5,158 bases of DNA, taken from positions 1 through 5,158 of the forward strand of contig CALAVF010000047.1 of NCBI GenBank assembly GCA_937892315.1, written 5' to 3'. The position numbers and the translations under genes are program-made. Shown one piece after another: positions 3,139 to 5,158 of this stretch (within the stretch, counting starts at the first letter, position 1; each line of letters opens with the position of its first letter). The notes under the pieces were generated by a model, which was not told where the DNA came from, made no database searches, and worked only from the letters and a program-made list of their open reading frames with translations. This DNA comes from an uncultured Prevotellaceae bacterium (GTDB taxonomy: Bacteria; Bacteroidota; Bacteroidia; Bacteroidales; Bacteroidaceae).

Positions 3139-5158
3139 AAGCGTTAAGAATCTTCACGCTGGGTTTGGCTGCCATTAGTGCTGTGTTTGTCATGGCACAG
3201 TCGCCTAAACGGGTGGAGTATTTCTTGGACACTGACCCTGGTTATGGCTTGGGCAAACTCATCAGCAACATCCAAGTGGGCGACAACCTGTTGACATTCG
3301 ATGTCAGCGATGCGCCCGAAGGGGCACATGTGCTGTCTGTACGATGCCAAGATGACCAAGGTGTATGGTCTTCCACGATGAGCCGCCCGCTCTTCATCGA
3401 GCGTTTGCAGGACATCGTCTATGTGGAATACTTCTTTGACGGCAAAGACCCTGGTGTGGGCAAGGCAACCAGCATTGCTCTGCCCCAACAAGACTACAAG
3501 GCACATCTCGACTTCACGTTTGAGCCAGACATCACCGCATTAGCGATAGGCGAACATGAAATTTCTGTCCGTGCCCGAGACGTGTTCGACACGTGGACAG
3601 ATGTGATGAGCCGTAAGTTTACGATTGTGGACAAATACGTTCCTGAACCGCCAACTCCCGTCACAGGTGATTTGGCTCGTTTGGAATACTTCTTCGATAC
3701 GGACCCTGGCTATGGAAAGGGTCAAACCCTGCAAAATCCAGCCACGGGTACCAATGTCTATCAGATGTCATTCGACGGCGTGGAAGCGGGAGCCCATGTG
3801 CTCTATCTGCGTGCCCAAGAAAAGAGCGGTGTGTGGTCGCCTGTCATGAGCCGTCCGCTTTATGTTCAGAACCCATCGGAAGAGGGAGTCGTGGCTTTGG
3901 AATACTTCTTTGACGATGAAGATCCTGGCGAGGGGAAAGCCGTAAAAGTCAACTTGCCAACAAGTTTGAAGGCACCGTTCACGTTCGATGTGGCGACAGA
4001 CGGATTGATGGTTGGCACTCATCGTCTCAACCTCCGTGCACAAGATGAAACGGGTCAATGGTCTGTATTGAGAAGCGAATCGTTTGAAGTGACAGGAGGC
4101 ATTGATATTGTGGATGGCAACTGCATCAATGGCATCTACTACGAATTCTATGCTAACACTAAGACGGCAGAAGTGATAAGCGGTGAGAACAGATATGCGG
4201 GCGATGTGCGTATCCCATCTTCTGTCAAGTATAATGGTGACACTTATTCCGTCACGGCGATTGGCGAGGCAGCATTCGCTTACTGCGATGAATTGACCTC
4301 CATAACAGTCCCCAACAGCGTCATTTCCATCGGTGAACGTGCTTTCCAAGGCTGTGGTGGTCTGACATCCATTCGGGTGGAGAGCGGCAACACGGTGTTT
4401 GACTCGCGTGAGAACTGCAACGCCATCATTGAGACGGCGAGCAATACGCTACTTGTTGGTTGTGAGAATTCTTTCATCCCTAATGGCATTACAGCCATTG
4501 GCGGAGGTGCTTTCTCTGATCGCAGAGGCTTGACTTCCATCACTATACCTGAAGGGGTCAAAACCATTGCATGGACGGCTTTCGAAAGTACAGGCTTGAC
4601 CTCTGTCACCATCCCCAACAGTGTCACAACGATTGACTTGTATGCCTTCTCTACCAGTCAACTGACCTCTTTGACTATCCCCAGCAGTGTCACTTTCATT
4701 GGCGAAGGGGCTTTTGGTGGATGCTATGGATTGAAATCTATTCAAGTGGACAAAGACAACAAGGTTTATGACTCTCGGAAAAATTGTAACGCCATTATTG
4801 AAACGGCAAGTAATACACTGATTGCAGGATGTAAGACCTCCGTCATCCCCGAAGATGTCACGTTCATCGGCACGGCTGCATTCATCTATTATTCCGACAT
4901 GGCATCTATCACTATTCCCAGCAGCGTGACCAACATCGGACCAGAGGCTTTTTGGGGGTGTGGCTTTACTGACGTAAGAATCCCTCAGCATGTCTCATCT
5001 ATCGGCTATTATGCTTTCGCTTATTGCTGGGAGTTGAAAGATGTGTATTGTTATGCAGAAAAGGTGCCAACAACCGACTTAGGAGTTTTCCAAGGTGTGG
5101 ACACTCAAAATGCAACTCTCCATGTACCTGCCTCATCCATTTCGGCTTATAAAGCAGC
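3135..5158 (+). CDS. Surface protein with four EYFFDxDPGxG modules and BspA-type LRRs (3' end outside window)
   Basis: Open from the ATG at 3135 to the window end, 674 codons without a stop. A signal peptide (MKALRIFTLGLAAISAVFVMAQ) ends near residue 21. Four tandem modules follow at about 27-89, 97-165, 183-244 and 255-319. Each opens with (V/L)EYFxDxxDPGxGxG or a close variant and most end with GxHxLxxRAQDxxGxWSxxMSRPLxV. A linker (320-370) leads to LRR_5/BspA repeats from about 371 to 635, such as LTSITVPNSVISIGERAFQG. The last residues (TLHVPASSISAYKA) resemble the usual end of a BspA LRR block, so perhaps only a short C-terminal part is missing. BspA-like proteins bind host proteins or other bacteria. 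That role here is inference. The start overlaps the beta-helix stop (ATGA), pointing to co-translation. A type IX secretion signal, if any, would lie beyond the window. Confidence 0.92.
   Translation, partial: MKALRIFTLGLAAISAVFVMAQSPKRVEYFLDTDPGYGLGKLISNIQVGDNLLTFDVSDAPEGAHVLSVRCQDDQGVWSSTMSRPLFIERLQDIVYVEYFFDGKDPGVGKATSIALPQQDYKAHLDFTFEPDITALAIGEHEISVRARDVFDTWTDVMSRKFTIVDKYVPEPPTPVTGDLARLEYFFDTDPGYGKGQTLQNPATGTNVYQMSFDGVEAGAHVLYLRAQEKSGVWSPVMSRPLYVQNPSEEGVVALEYFFDDEDPGEGKAVKVNLPTSLKAPFTFDVATDGLMVGTHRLNLRAQDETGQWSVLRSESFEVTGGIDIVDGNCINGIYYEFYANTKTAEVISGENRYAGDVRIPSSVKYNGDTYSVTAIGEAAFAYCDELTSITVPNSVISIGERAFQGCGGLTSIRVESGNTVFDSRENCNAIIETASNTLLVGCENSFIPNGITAIGGGAFSDRRGLTSITIPEGVKTIAWTAFESTGLTSVTIPNSVTTIDLYAFSTSQLTSLTIPSSVTFIGEGAFGGCYGLKSIQVDKDNKVYDSRKNCNAIIETASNTLIAGCKTSVIPEDVTFIGTAAFIYYSDMASITIPSSVTNIGPEAFWGCGFTDVRIPQHVSSIGYYAFAYCWELKDVYCYAEKVPTTDLGVFQGVDTQNATLHVPASSISAYKA
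3213..4091 (+). repeat. Four tandem EYFFDxDPGxG coding modules
   Basis: The modules lie at about 3213-3401, 3423-3629, 3681-3866 and 3897-4091. Modules 1 and 3 share DTDPGYG and MSRPL(F/Y). Module 2 has GKDPGVG and VMSRKF. Module 4 has DEDPGEG and has lost the MSRP ending (LRSESF). Alternation of the closer pair 1/3 with the divergent 2/4 suggests duplication of a two-module block. Each unit looks like a beta-sandwich of about 62-70 residues, which is inference from the strand pattern. Confidence 0.85.
4245..5039 (+). repeat. BspA-type leucine-rich repeat array with two NCNAIIETASNTL inserts
   Basis: Repeats of the form LTSITIPxSVTxIGxxAF run through this coding segment at about 23-residue spacing. 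Two islands, DSRENCNAIIETASNTLLVGC (nt 4401-4463) and DSRKNCNAIIETASNTLIAGC (nt 4770-4832), lie exactly 369 bases apart. They differ at 14 of 21 codons but at only 3 residues. This points to an old internal duplication kept by protein-level selection. Confidence 0.85.

Noticed and set aside
4280..4991. Minus-strand frames opposite the LRR region
   Set aside because: The repetitive content mirrors the LRR codons. They are shadow frames of the large surface-protein gene.

Overview
The window looks like a stretch of a Bacteroidota chromosome, most likely order Bacteroidales and possibly near Prevotella or Bacteroides. The reasons are a BspA-type leucine-rich-repeat surface protein with the order-typical DSRxNCNAIIETASNTL segment, a secreted parallel beta-helix protein with a C-terminal tail I associate with that phylum, A-rich translation start regions without strong Shine-Dalgarno motifs, and near-matches to the Bacteroidota promoter pattern (TTTG at -33, TAnnTTTG at -7). 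This placement is inferred from family knowledge, not from a search.

Left part (1-1262): a type II toxin-antitoxin pair, a 91-residue antitoxin (342-617) overlapping a PIN-domain VapC-like toxin (610-1050), ends in a strong intrinsic terminator (1071-1104). The pair sits between two direct copies of a roughly 154-bp noncoding repeat (153-306 and 1097-1250) that align without a gap at a constant offset of 944 bases. Each copy holds a promoter-like pair followed by a hairpin. The hairpin is preserved between copies by G-U-compatible changes, so the repeat looks like a promoter plus structured leader or small RNA, not a coding sequence.

Middle (1251-1565): a 315-base gene-free stretch with three hairpins (1349-1380, 1438-1469, 1479-1503). 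An exact 11-base inverted repeat (1368-1378 with 1443-1453) is incompatible with the first two. It could be a switching leader RNA, a small RNA or a very small inverted-repeat element.

Right part (1566-5158): three secreted-protein genes on the plus strand. They are a 198-residue exported protein of unknown function (1566-2162), a 302-residue right-handed parallel beta-helix protein (2230-3138), and a long surface protein (3135 to beyond the window end). The last overlaps the beta-helix stop codon by ATGA and carries four tandem EYFFDxDPGxG modules followed by BspA-type LRRs. The beta-helix and EYFFD/LRR proteins are probably co-translated and exported to the cell surface. No catalytic or defence function is visible in this part. 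I did not find a clear new multi-gene system. The best candidates for something undescribed are the paired repeat with its conserved hairpin around the toxin-antitoxin module, and the mutually exclusive structures at 1349-1503.
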